Assembly: GCA_028277665.1 (NCBI GenBank) | Contig: JANQFU010000005.1 | Span: 1-49,489, forward strand | Length of the DNA stretch: 49,489 nucleotides | Source of the DNA: Alphaproteobacteria bacterium | Lineage (GTDB): Bacteria; Pseudomonadota; Alphaproteobacteria; Micavibrionales; Micavibrionaceae | Direction: 5' to 3' | Shown: piece by piece, positions 40,548-49,265 of the stretch | How positions within the stretch are numbered: position 1 is the stretch's first letter | How the letters are laid out: every line of letters begins with the position of its first letter | The notes under the pieces: generated by a model | The model's input: the letters and a program-made list of their open reading frames with translations, nothing else | Databases searched by the model: none | Told to the model about the DNA's origin: nothing | Position numbers and translations under genes: made by a program

Positions 40548-41552
40548 ATGACGGATAAACTCTCTTCCTCAGTCTCGCCTTTTTCTTCGCCTGTTTTGCG
40601 TGTTGTATTCATGGGGACGCCGGATTTTGCCGTGCCGCCTTTGCGGGCGTTGCTTGAGGCGTCCGGCGTCGAGTTGGCCTGCGTCTATACACAGCCGCCC
40701 CGGCCCAAGGGGCGCGGGCATAAGGTTCAGCCTTCGCCTGTGCATCGTCTGGCCGAAGAGGCCGGAATTCCTGTGCGAACGCCCAAAACGCTGAAAGATC
40801 CGCAGGCGCAGACCGCGTTTGCGGCACTGAATGCCGATCTCGCGATTGTGGCCGCTTACGGGTTGATCCTGCCCGAGGCGGTTTTGCATGCCCCGCGTCT
40901 GGGCTGTGTGAACGTGCATGCCTCCTTGTTGCCGCGCTGGCGCGGGGCCTCGCCGATCCAGCATGCGGTTCGTGCGGGTGATCCGGAGACGGGCGTTACA
41001 CTGATGCAGATGGCGCGCGGGCTGGATACGGGGGCGATGCTGCTGCGCCGCTCCGTGCCGATTGCGCCGCGCATGACGGCGTCCGATTTGCATGACGCGC
41101 TTGCTGTGCTCGGGGGGGAGATGGTCTCCGGTTTTATTGCGGATGTTCAGCACGGTGTTCTGCCGGAGGCCGTTCCGCAGGACGATGAGGCGGCGACCTA
41201 TGCGAAGCTCCTGACGCGCGAGGACGGGCATGTCGACTGGGCGCAGAGCGCGGTGGAGATCGACCGGCAGGTCCGGGCGTTTCATCCCTGGCCCGGCGTG
41301 CGGACGTTTTTGAATACGGGCGCTGCGCCGCAGATCTTGCGGATCATCCGGGCTGTGCCGGCGTCTTTGTCGCGTGATGCGGATCCGGGAACACTGCTCG
41401 ACCGCGCCGGGCATGTCGTTTGTGGCGGGGGCAGCGTTCTTCGTCTTGAAGCCGTTCAGCCGCCGGGCGGAAAACCGATGGATGTGTCTTCGGCCTGTAA
41501 CGGGGGGTATCTCGCGCCGGGCATGCGGTTTGTGTCTTCTGCTTTGAAATAA
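40548..41552 (+). CDS. fmt: Methionyl-tRNA formyltransferase
   Basis: Formylates initiator Met-tRNA with 10-formyl-tetrahydrofolate. The formyltransferase domain holds VFMGTPDFAVPPLRALL, the catalytic triad region VNVHASLLPRWRGASPIQHAVRAGDPETGVTLMQMARGLDTG (Asn, His and later Asp), and a C-terminal OB-like tRNA-binding domain. 334 aa from the ATG at 40548. The protein would more usually begin just before RVVFMGTPDF, so a TTG near 40597 is an alternative start. The frequent partner def is not adjacent. Confidence 0.95.
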   Translation: MTDKLSSSVSPFSSPVLRVVFMGTPDFAVPPLRALLEASGVELACVYTQPPRPKGRGHKVQPSPVHRLAEEAGIPVRTPKTLKDPQAQTAFAALNADLAIVAAYGLILPEAVLHAPRLGCVNVHASLLPRWRGASPIQHAVRAGDPETGVTLMQMARGLDTGAMLLRRSVPIAPRMTASDLHDALAVLGGEMVSGFIADVQHGVLPEAVPQDDEAATYAKLLTREDGHVDWAQSAVEIDRQVRAFHPWPGVRTFLNTGAAPQILRIIRAVPASLSRDADPGTLLDRAGHVVCGGGSVLRLEAVQPPGGKPMDVSSACNGGYLAPGMRFVSSALK

Positions 41553-41671
41553 TGCGAAATATTTTGCAATATTCCGAAATAATCTGTGTTTTGCGAGAGG
41601 ATCGCTGGCGATTTAGGATTTATCCATGTCCTTCGGATGACGTTAAATGGTGAACAGGGAGATCAAAAACA

Positions 41672-43501
41672 ATGTGTGGGATTATCGGGATTATCGGGAC
41701 GCGGGATGCCGCACCGCAATTGCTGGACGGGCTCAAACGCCTTGAGTATCGCGGGTATGACAGCGCAGGGATTGCGACCCTCGTTAACGGGCATATCGAC
41801 CGCCGCCGGGCGCAGGGGAAGCTCGTTCATCTCGACCGTAAACTTCAGGACAGTCCGCTCGCCGGAACGGTCGGGATCGGACATACGCGCTGGGCGACCC
41901 ACGGCGGTCCGACCGAGAATAACGCGCACCCGCATGCGACCGCGAAAGTTGCCGTCGTTCATAACGGCATTATCGAGAATTACGCGGTTTTGAAAGCCGA
42001 GCTTCAGAAAGCCGGTCACGTCTTTGAGACGGATACGGACACGGAGGTGATTGCGCATCTCGTGACCGAAGAACTGAAAACTATCAAAGATCCGGCCAAG
42101 GCTGCGTTTTCGGCTTTCAAACGGCTGGAAGGCGCGTATGCCGTCGCGATGATTTTTTCCGGCGAACATGATTTGATGGTCGGCGCGCGGCAGGGGACAC
42201 CGCTGGCTGTGGGCTATGGCGAGGGCGAGATGTTTCTGGCGTCCGATTCCTATGCGCTGGCTCCATTGACGCGGAAAATCTGTTTCCTTGAGGATGGCGA
42301 CCGCGTGATTGTCCGTAAGGACGGCGTCGAGATTTTCGATATGGATCTTGCGCCGGTGACGCGCGAGGTTCGCATTACGGCACAGAGCGGCGCGAGCACC
42401 GGGAAAGGCCAGTACCGGCATTTCATGCTTAAGGAAATTTATGAGCAGCCTGCTGTGATCGGGGATACGCTGAACTCGTTTATCAATCCCGCGACGGGAG
42501 AGATCAGTGTGCCGGACGAGGTTCTGGACCGGCTGGCCGAGGCGCCGCGCTTAACACTCGTGGCGTGCGGGACGGCGTCCTATGCCTGTTTTGTTGCGAA
42601 ATACTGGTTTGAGCAAATTGCGCGGCTTCCCTGCGAGCTTGATGTGGCGTCCGAATTCCGGTACCGCGAAGCTCCGATGCCGGAAGGCGGGGCGGCTCTT
42701 TTTGTGTCTCAATCCGGGGAGACGCTGGATACGCTGGAGGCCCTTCGGTATTGCAAGCGTCAGGGGCAGTCCGTGCTTTCGATTGTCAATACGATTGAAA
42801 GCACGATCGAGCGCGAGTCCGACGCTGTCCTGCGGACTCTGGCCGGGCCGGAGATCGGGGTGGCATCGACGAAAGCCTTCACGACGCAGTTGACGACGCT
42901 GGCTTGTCTGGCGTTGGCTCTGGCTGTGAAGCGCGGGACGATCGATGCTGCGCGGCAGGCGGAGATGAGTGAGGCTCTGCGACGGATCCCGGCCTTGGCT
43001 GCCGATGTCCTTCTTCATGACGGCGCGATCAAGGCGATTGCGCGGGAGATCGCCGATGCGCGGGATGTGCTGTATCTTGGCCGGGGGGCCTTGTTCCCGC
43101 TGGCACTGGAAGGCGCTCTCAAGCTCAAGGAAATTTCCTATATCCATGCGGAAGGCTATGCGGCCGGAGAGATGAAGCACGGGCCGATTGCTTTGATCGA
43201 CGAGAGCGTGCCGGTGGTCGCTGTCGCGCCGGGGAACGATCCCTTGTTTGAGAAGACGGCGTCGAACCTTCAGGAAACCTATGCGCGGAACGGTCAGATT
43301 TTGATGATCTCGGACGAGAAGGGCTCGGCTGCGATGGCGGAATTTGCGCGCTGGACGATTACGCTTGGCGATATTCCGGCTTTTGTTGCGCCTATTCTGT
43401 ACGCTCTGCCCGTGCAGCTTCTGGCGTATCATGTTGCGGTGGCGAAAGGAACGGATGTTGATCAGCCGCGTAATCTGGCCAAAAGCGTTACGGTGGAGTA
43501 G
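41672..43501 (+). CDS. glmS: Glutamine-fructose-6-phosphate aminotransferase
   Basis: Makes glucosamine-6-phosphate from fructose-6-phosphate and glutamine, the first step to UDP-GlcNAc for peptidoglycan and LPS. 609 aa. Nucleophile Cys2 begins the class II glutaminase domain (MCGIIGIIGTRDAAPQLLDGLKRLEYRGYDSAG, GHTRWATHGGPTENNAHPH). Two SIS domains follow (VACGTASYACFVAKYWFE, SQSGETLDTLEALR, GRGALFPLALEGALKLKEISYIHAEGYAAGEMKHGPIALID), ending NLAKSVTVE as usual. GGGAG precedes the ATG. Confidence 0.98.
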   Translation: MCGIIGIIGTRDAAPQLLDGLKRLEYRGYDSAGIATLVNGHIDRRRAQGKLVHLDRKLQDSPLAGTVGIGHTRWATHGGPTENNAHPHATAKVAVVHNGIIENYAVLKAELQKAGHVFETDTDTEVIAHLVTEELKTIKDPAKAAFSAFKRLEGAYAVAMIFSGEHDLMVGARQGTPLAVGYGEGEMFLASDSYALAPLTRKICFLEDGDRVIVRKDGVEIFDMDLAPVTREVRITAQSGASTGKGQYRHFMLKEIYEQPAVIGDTLNSFINPATGEISVPDEVLDRLAEAPRLTLVACGTASYACFVAKYWFEQIARLPCELDVASEFRYREAPMPEGGAALFVSQSGETLDTLEALRYCKRQGQSVLSIVNTIESTIERESDAVLRTLAGPEIGVASTKAFTTQLTTLACLALALAVKRGTIDAARQAEMSEALRRIPALAADVLLHDGAIKAIAREIADARDVLYLGRGALFPLALEGALKLKEISYIHAEGYAAGEMKHGPIALIDESVPVVAVAPGNDPLFEKTASNLQETYARNGQILMISDEKGSAAMAEFARWTITLGDIPAFVAPILYALPVQLLAYHVAVAKGTDVDQPRNLAKSVTVE

Positions 43502-43512
43502 ACTTCTGACTT

Positions 43513-44535
43513 ATGAGTGTTCGTGATGAAATTCTGGCTCTGAAGGCGTGTATTCAGGATCTGGTGATCGGTCAGGACGAGATTGTCGACCGGCTGATCG
43601 TCGGCCTTCTGGCGAACGGGAACCTGTTGGTTGAAGGGTTGTCGGGTCTGGCCAAAACGCGCGCGGTTCAGGCTCTGGCCGGTCATATCGAAGGCCGGTT
43701 CGGCCGAATCCAGTTTACGCCGGACCTGACACGCGCGGATATGTGCGGCCGTGAGGATTACGTGGAAGTGGACGGCGCCCGGAAATTTACGTTTATCGAA
43801 GGGCCGATTTTCGCGAATATCGTCCTTGCTGACGAGATCAACCGGGCTCCGGCCAAGGTTCAGAGCGCCATGCTTGAAGCGATGGAAGAGCATCAGGTCT
43901 CTGCCGGGGGACTGGCGCATAAACTTCCGGATCTGTTCATGGTTATTGCGACGATGAACCCGTCGGATCAGGAGGGAACGAACGCTTTGCCTGAAGCCCA
44001 ACTCGACCGTTTTCTCATGCATGTCAACGTTGATTATCCGGACGAGAACACGGAGACGAACGTGATCCGTCTTATTCGCGCAGAGGAGCGCCGCAGAGCC
44101 CGAAAGGCTGGAAATCTTGATGCAGGTGAGAAAGATGCGGACACCGGTGCCGTCAGGAATGAAGAACCCGCCTTTCGTTTGCCGCAGCAAACAATTTTCG
44201 AAGCGCGGGCAGAGATCCACGATATCGATGTCCCGCCCGAAATTGAGAAATACATGGTCTCGATTGTTCACCACACGCGGCATTCCGAGCGAATCAATTA
44301 CGAGATCAAGAGCTTTATTCGTCTGGGGGCCAGCCCGCGGGGGGCTCTTGCTCTGGATCGTTGCGCGCGGGCTCATGCCTGGCTGGAGGGACGGACGGCC
44401 GTTACGGATGCCGATGTGCGGGCGATTGCGCTCAATGTTCTAAGGCATCGCGTTCTTTTGACCGAGCGCGCGGACAAACACAACACAAAGTCAGACGAGT
44501 TGATCGAGGATATCATCGCGGCGATTCATGTATAG
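43513..44535 (+). CDS. MoxR-type AAA+ ATPase
   Basis: A 340-aa MoxR ATPase. Walker A is GLSGLAKT (about 38-45), Walker B VLADEINRAPAKVQSAMLEAMEE (about 104-126), then the sensor 1 MVIATMNPSDQEGTNALPEAQLDRFLMH; a C-terminal lid domain follows. An insertion of about 45 residues (EERRRARKAGNLDAGEKDADTGAVRNEE) separates the two parts. MoxR proteins are chaperone-like and usually lie next to DUF58 and von Willebrand-domain genes; none is here. The start is 11 bp after glmS, so the two may be co-transcribed. Confidence 0.93.
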   Translation: MSVRDEILALKACIQDLVIGQDEIVDRLIVGLLANGNLLVEGLSGLAKTRAVQALAGHIEGRFGRIQFTPDLTRADMCGREDYVEVDGARKFTFIEGPIFANIVLADEINRAPAKVQSAMLEAMEEHQVSAGGLAHKLPDLFMVIATMNPSDQEGTNALPEAQLDRFLMHVNVDYPDENTETNVIRLIRAEERRRARKAGNLDAGEKDADTGAVRNEEPAFRLPQQTIFEARAEIHDIDVPPEIEKYMVSIVHHTRHSERINYEIKSFIRLGASPRGALALDRCARAHAWLEGRTAVTDADVRAIALNVLRHRVLLTERADKHNTKSDELIEDIIAAIHV

Positions 44536-44544
44536 GGCTTATTC

Positions 44545-44772
44545 CTAAACCATGTCGATCTGGATGTGGTCGAAGTAGAGTTGCTCTTTTTCGATGTTTC
44601 CGATTTCCGGCGCGTCCGCCCAGGAAGATAGCCAGCGGTCTTCCCCTTCCAGAAAGATCCGGCCTCTCGCCGGGGCGGCGAGTTCGGCGAGCGTTGCGCG
44701 CCGGCGAACGTCCTTCTCTGCTTCTGCGGGAACGAGTTCGAGAAGCGGATCTGTCGCTTTGTATACGCACAT
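44545..44772 (-). CDS. Small hypothetical protein
   Basis: 75 aa, starting MCVYKATDPLLELVPAEAEKDVRRRATLAELAAP and ending YFDHIQIDMV. No signal peptide or membrane segment; it looks like a small soluble protein. Purine-rich AGAGAGGGAAAG precedes the ATG. Convergent with moxR. No family recognised; retained because it fills a gap with a good start. Confidence 0.45.
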   Translation of the reverse strand: MCVYKATDPLLELVPAEAEKDVRRRATLAELAAPARGRIFLEGEDRWLSSWADAPEIGNIEKEQLYFDHIQIDMV

Positions 44773-44953
44773 GGTCTTTCCCTCTCTTTTTTCTGTCTCT
44801 ATTATTTCCGTTCCGTCTTACAATTATCGTGCCAGATTGAAAAAGGCGGAAAAGCTTCGTTTTTCAGGCGGGTTTGTATCAAATCCCGTTTTTAAATGCG
44901 AAATGCAATGCGTTCTGCTGTTGTTTTCTTTTTAATAAAGGTGGCTTTTGACC

Positions 44954-46177
44954 ATGACAAACGAACAGGATCCCCTCACCATGTTGCCGGCCCGGTATAA
45001 CGATCTTGTGTCCGCAGACCAGATTGCGGCGTGGACGGATAAGTATTTTATGAAGACGGCGAAGATTGCGGCGCAGGCTGTAAGCGATGACGGCGGTGAT
45101 GGAACCGAGGTAACCTATGCGCTGTTTAACCGTCAGCCGCTGATCTTTGCGCCGGGCTATGTGTTGTCGTGGCTGGATCGCGTTGCGAAAACGGCGGGTT
45201 TTCAGATACGCGCGGATTTGCGCTATGACGAAGGTGACCGCGTTGATGCCGGGGAGCCTGCGCTGTTTCTGACAGGGCCGATGCATCTGATGGCTCCGCT
45301 TGAGACTCATATGCTTCAGAAAATGGGGCCGTGCTATGTCGCGGCATATAATGCGTGGAAGATGGCGCGGGCATTGCCTGACGTCACGTTTCTGGCGATG
45401 GATGCGCGGCATTGTGCGGGGATGGAAATGGCCGAGATCATGGCGTATGGGGCCGGCGTCGGCAGCCGGGCGGCGCAGAAGGACGGCGCGCGCGGCTTTA
45501 TCGGGAACGCGACGGACGCGACGGCGCATTATTTCGGCAACGATCAGGGATACGGCACGATGCCGCATATGTTGATCGGGTATTATGAGAGCACGGCCGA
45601 ATCGGCTCTGGCCTATCATAAAGCGTTTCCGGACGAACCGGTGACGGTTCTGGTCGATTATTACGGGCGCGAGGTTTCGGACAGTATCGAATCGGCGCGG
45701 GCGTTGCCGGATCTTGCGCGCGCGGGGCGTTTAAGCGTGCGAATCGATACGAACGGGGCCCGGTATCTGGAAGGGCTGGACCGCGACAAGTCCTATGCCG
45801 TGCTCGACCGATTCGCGCCGCGTTCCTTCCGGGGGCAGGATCTGAGCGATTCGGAGCTGGGTCATCTTCTCGGGACCGGGGTCAGTGCCGCGGCCGTCTG
45901 GCATTTGCGCGATTCGCTCGACCGGGCCGGATTCGAATCGGTGAAAATCGTCGCGTCCTCCGGCTTTACGCCCGAAAAATGCCGGATGATGGGGGCTGCA
46001 AATGCGCCGATCGACGTCGTCGGCACGGGCTCCTATCTTCCGATGGAATGGACCAAAACCTATACGACGGCCGATGTCATTGCCTATGACGGACGGTACA
46101 AAGTGAAGGAAGGCCGGGCCTATCTTATTGACCGTCATCAAAACGGAAAATCCCGCAAAAAATTGAGGCTTGGATAA
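44954..46177 (+). CDS. pncB: Nicotinate phosphoribosyltransferase
   Basis: Joins nicotinate to PRPP in NAD salvage. About 407 aa. The type II phosphoribosyltransferase fold is indicated by the N-terminal NRQPLIFAPGY and ALFLTGPMHLMAPLETHML, the central DARHCAGMEMAEIMAYGAGVGSRAAQ and GYGTMPHMLIGYY (catalytic His), and the C-terminal IVASSGFTPEKCRMM and DVVGTGSYLP phosphate-binding segment. The ATG at 44954 has AAAGGTGG upstream; a TTG two codons earlier is also open. Confidence 0.92.
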   Translation: MTNEQDPLTMLPARYNDLVSADQIAAWTDKYFMKTAKIAAQAVSDDGGDGTEVTYALFNRQPLIFAPGYVLSWLDRVAKTAGFQIRADLRYDEGDRVDAGEPALFLTGPMHLMAPLETHMLQKMGPCYVAAYNAWKMARALPDVTFLAMDARHCAGMEMAEIMAYGAGVGSRAAQKDGARGFIGNATDATAHYFGNDQGYGTMPHMLIGYYESTAESALAYHKAFPDEPVTVLVDYYGREVSDSIESARALPDLARAGRLSVRIDTNGARYLEGLDRDKSYAVLDRFAPRSFRGQDLSDSELGHLLGTGVSAAAVWHLRDSLDRAGFESVKIVASSGFTPEKCRMMGAANAPIDVVGTGSYLPMEWTKTYTTADVIAYDGRYKVKEGRAYLIDRHQNGKSRKKLRLG

Positions 46178-46239
46178 AATTTTTATGAATCAGAGACTTC
46201 CGGGAATCTTGAACAACAGAGCCGAAAAAGCCTTAAAAA

Positions 46240-46253
46240 TTGATTTTGATCAA
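46240..46253. promoter_or_regulatory. FNR box upstream of nrdD
   Basis: TTGATTTTGATCAA is a perfect TTGAT-N4-ATCAA palindrome, the consensus site of FNR-type regulators. It is 120 bp before the nrdD start codon. Confidence 0.85.
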
Positions 46254-46275
46254 ATTGTGTTGAGCATATGTTGTG

Positions 46276-46288
46276 TATCATAATCGCA
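46276..46288 (+). promoter_or_regulatory. Candidate class II FNR-dependent promoter of nrdDG
   Basis: A -10-like TATCAT at 46276-46281 would give a start near 46288. That puts the centre of the FNR box (46246.5) at -41.5, the standard class II activator position, replacing a -35 element. Leader of about 85 nt to the nrdD ATG. Confidence 0.55.
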
Positions 46289-46372
46289 TAAACACCAGAT
46301 ATTGGCCGTGTCGCCATATCTCCCAAAAATAACAGTTTTCTCTCAGACTCTCTAACATGCGGAGGAGTTCTT

Positions 46373-48412
46373 ATGACCGCAGATACAACCCTTGCCGACA
46401 AAAGAGCGGCGCAAAATTTATCTCAGGTGGCGCAGCCGAAACAAAAACAGGATCAACCAAAGACCCTGAAAATCGTCGATCTGACGAAAGGGCATGAAGG
46501 GACGATGGTCGATTGTTCCTACACGGTTGGTGAGTATGTCGGCAAGCAGGACTGGCGAATCAATGCGAATGCGAATACCGGGTATTCGAATGCCGGGTTG
46601 ATCAACAACGTTGCCGGGAAAATTATTGCGAATTACTGGCTCGACGAAGTTTACACGGCCGAGGAAGGTCTCGCGCACCGGGAAGGCGCCGTGCATATTC
46701 ACGATCTGGATTGTCTGACCGGATATTGCGCGGGCTGGTCCTTGCGCGCCCTTCTGAACGAAGGTTTTAACGGCGTGCAGGGGCGCGTGGCGTCTCGTCC
46801 GCCGCGCCACTTCCGCGAGGCCCTCGGGCAGATGAGCAACTTCATGGGGATTCTGCAGTCCGAATGGGCGGGCGCGCAGGCGTTCTCGAGTTTCGATACC
46901 TATCTTGCGCCGTATGTCTTCCGTGACAATCTGAGCTTTACCGAAGTCAAGAAAGCGATTCGCCAGTTTGTTTACAATCTGAACGTTCCGGCGCGCTGGG
47001 GGCAATCTCCGTTCACGAATATCACGCTTGATATTACGGTGCCGGAAGATCTGGCGAATAACTTCCCGACATATAACGACGAGCATCTCTTCAAAGGGCT
47101 CGACGATCTGGACCTTCTGTCCCGGGCGCAAAGCCGGGATCTCGGGATCCGCTCGCTTGAAGATATGACCTATGCCCACTTCAAGCCGGAAATGGAATTG
47201 ATCGACATTGCGTATTACGAAGTGATGACGGAGGGGGACAGCTCCGGGAATCCGTTCACCTTCCCGATCCCGACGATCAATATCACGGAGGATTTCGAAT
47301 GGGACGGCCGGGTTGCGCGCGCGATCTTTGAGAACACCGCAAAAGTCGGAAGCTCCTACTTCCAGAATTTTGTCGGCAGCCAGTACATGAAAAACGAGAA
47401 CGGCGAGCGGGTTCGCAATCCGGAGGCCTATTCTCCGGGGGCTGTGCGCTCGATGTGCTGCCGTTTGCAGCTTGATCTGCGCGAGCTTCAAAAGCGCGGG
47501 AACGGCCTGTTCGGATCTGCCGAAATGACCGGCTCGATCGGGGTTGTGACGATCAACATGGCGCGTCTGGGGTATCAGTTTAAAGGCGATCTCGAAGGCC
47601 TTTATGCCGAACTCAACCGCCTCATGGATCTTGCAAAATCGACGCTCGAGAAAAAACGCCGCTTCGTGCAGGAAATGTATAACCGGGGGCTGTATCCGTA
47701 CACGGCGCGTTATCTGCCGTTTCTGCGGAATCACTTCAGCACGATCGGGGTCAACGGCATGAACGAAATGATCCGGAATTTCTCCGGGGATACGCTGGAC
47801 CTTACGTCTCGGGAAGGGATCGATTTCAGCCTGAAAATGCTTGATCACATGCGTGAGCGCATTCGTGACTACCAGCAGGAAACCGGGAACCTCTATAACC
47901 TTGAGGCGACGCCGGCGGAAGGGACGACCTACCGTTTTGCCAAGGAAGACAAAAAACGCTTCCCCGATATTCTGCAAGCCGGTCAGGGCGACAATATCTA
48001 TTACACGAACTCAAGCCAGCTTCCGGCGGATTGTACGAGCGATCCTTTCGAGGCTCTGGACCTTCAAAACCGCCTGCAATGCAAATATACCGGCGGGACG
48101 GTTTTGCACCTGTACATGAACGAGAAGCTCTCTTCTGCCGAGGCCTGCAAACGGTTCGTCCGCAAAGTGATCGAGAATTACCAGATGCCGTATATCACGG
48201 TAACGCCGGTCTTCTCTGTCTGTGAGACGCACGGCTACCTGAGCGGCGAGCAGCCGGTCTGCCCGCATTGCGGGGAGCGGACGAAGGTCTGGACCCGGGT
48301 CATGGGGTATTTCCGCCCGGTCGACAGCTTCAATATCGGCAAACAGGGCGAGCACCGCGAACGCGTCCACTTCGTCGAGGATCACATCGATACGGGTGAT
48401 TTGTTTAAGTAA
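46373..48412 (+). CDS. nrdD: Anaerobic ribonucleoside-triphosphate reductase NrdD
   Basis: Class III ribonucleotide reductase, a glycyl-radical enzyme that makes dNTPs without oxygen. 679 aa. The glycyl-radical loop RVMGY has G645, followed by FRPVDSFNIGKQGEHRER. Just before it lies the zinc-site region with C617-E-T-H620 and C630-P-H-C633: one of the four usual Cys positions is His. The thiyl-radical Cys is probably in the central barrel segment RSMCCRLQLD. GGAGGAG is placed 6 nt before the ATG. A candidate FNR-regulated promoter lies upstream and nrdG follows after a REPIN-like insertion. Confidence 0.97.
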   Translation: MTADTTLADKRAAQNLSQVAQPKQKQDQPKTLKIVDLTKGHEGTMVDCSYTVGEYVGKQDWRINANANTGYSNAGLINNVAGKIIANYWLDEVYTAEEGLAHREGAVHIHDLDCLTGYCAGWSLRALLNEGFNGVQGRVASRPPRHFREALGQMSNFMGILQSEWAGAQAFSSFDTYLAPYVFRDNLSFTEVKKAIRQFVYNLNVPARWGQSPFTNITLDITVPEDLANNFPTYNDEHLFKGLDDLDLLSRAQSRDLGIRSLEDMTYAHFKPEMELIDIAYYEVMTEGDSSGNPFTFPIPTINITEDFEWDGRVARAIFENTAKVGSSYFQNFVGSQYMKNENGERVRNPEAYSPGAVRSMCCRLQLDLRELQKRGNGLFGSAEMTGSIGVVTINMARLGYQFKGDLEGLYAELNRLMDLAKSTLEKKRRFVQEMYNRGLYPYTARYLPFLRNHFSTIGVNGMNEMIRNFSGDTLDLTSREGIDFSLKMLDHMRERIRDYQQETGNLYNLEATPAEGTTYRFAKEDKKRFPDILQAGQGDNIYYTNSSQLPADCTSDPFEALDLQNRLQCKYTGGTVLHLYMNEKLSSAEACKRFVRKVIENYQMPYITVTPVFSVCETHGYLSGEQPVCPHCGERTKVWTRVMGYFRPVDSFNIGKQGEHRERVHFVEDHIDTGDLFK

Positions 48413-48420
48413 TGTGCTAA

Positions 48421-48527
48421 AGGAACCTCTGCAAAAGCCCCTTTAATACAAAAATCGTCATTCCCGCGAAAGCGGGAATCTTTTAGAAACAAAGAATTGA
48501 AAGATCCCCGCCTTCGCGGGGATGACG
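48421..48527. repeat. REPIN-like double hairpin, family B, between nrdD and nrdG
   Basis: The outer arm AGGAACCTCTGCAAAAGCCC is followed by GTCATTCCCGCGAAAGCGGG...AATC and GATCCCCGCC...GGGGATGAC. Nearly identical in reverse to the mscS-leader copy. It fills most of the 139-bp gap in the nrdD-nrdG operon. Confidence 0.85.
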
Positions 48528-48551
48528 GGTTTAGGGTGATCGAACACGCTC

Positions 48552-49265
48552 ATGATTTGCACACTTCAGTCTATTCATAATATTACGCCATTCAGTATGC
48601 AGGATTTTCCCGACCGCACGGCCTGTATCGTGTGGTTCGCCGGGTGTAATATGCGGTGTCCGTATTGTCACAATCCGGAGCTGATCAGCGGGAAGGCCGG
48701 GCGGATGGGCGAAGAGGATGTCTTCGCGTTTCTGGCGGGCCGGGTCGGTCTTCTGGACGGGGTTGTGTTTTCCGGCGGAGAGGCCACGCTGTATCCGGGG
48801 CTTGTCGATTTCGCGCTGAAAGTCAAACAGATGGGCTTTCTGGTCAAGCTCGACACGAACGGGAGCCGCCCCGAAGTTCTGGAGCAGCTTCTTTCCGGCG
48901 GGCTTGTCGATTTTGTCGCGCTGGATTACAAGGCTCCGCAATCCAGATTTTCCGAGATCACGCGCGCCAAACGTCCGTGGGAAGCGTTTCACCGTTCTCT
49001 CGAGCTTCTTGCGGGCGGGGCGCACAAGGTTCCGTTCGAGGTCCGGACGACGATCCACAGCGCGCTTCTGGATCTTGACGATCTTCAGGAAATCCGGGGC
49101 GACCTCGAATCTCTGCATTGCCGCGCGCCGTGGTATATCCAGAATTTTATGGATGCCGATGAACTCGGTCTGGGGGATTTGCCGGAAAATACCTGGCGGG
49201 CCGATGCGCTGTCTCCTCTTCTCGACAATCCGCCCATGCCGGTCCATCTCCGGAATTTCGGGTGA
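48552..49265 (+). CDS. nrdG: Anaerobic ribonucleotide reductase activating protein NrdG
   Basis: Radical-SAM activase that generates the glycyl radical on NrdD. 237 aa. The cluster motif is C32-N-M-R-C36-P-Y-C39 (CX3CX2C), followed by the SAM-binding VVFSGGEATLYPGL and KLDTNGSRPEVL. It is longer than the short E. coli NrdG (~150 aa), in line with the larger form common outside enterobacteria. It follows nrdD; the REPIN-like hairpins between them may lower or uncouple its expression. Confidence 0.95.
   Translation: MICTLQSIHNITPFSMQDFPDRTACIVWFAGCNMRCPYCHNPELISGKAGRMGEEDVFAFLAGRVGLLDGVVFSGGEATLYPGLVDFALKVKQMGFLVKLDTNGSRPEVLEQLLSGGLVDFVALDYKAPQSRFSEITRAKRPWEAFHRSLELLAGGAHKVPFEVRTTIHSALLDLDDLQEIRGDLESLHCRAPWYIQNFMDADELGLGDLPENTWRADALSPLLDNPPMPVHLRNFG

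Noticed and set aside
46418..47977. 519-aa open frame on the minus strand
   Set aside because: Opposite nrdD, which is beyond doubt.
2473..48527. Repeated GTCATTCCCGCG palindromes considered as CRISPR repeats
   Set aside because: They occur singly or in inverted pairs at distant sites, not as regularly spaced direct repeats, and no cas gene is present.
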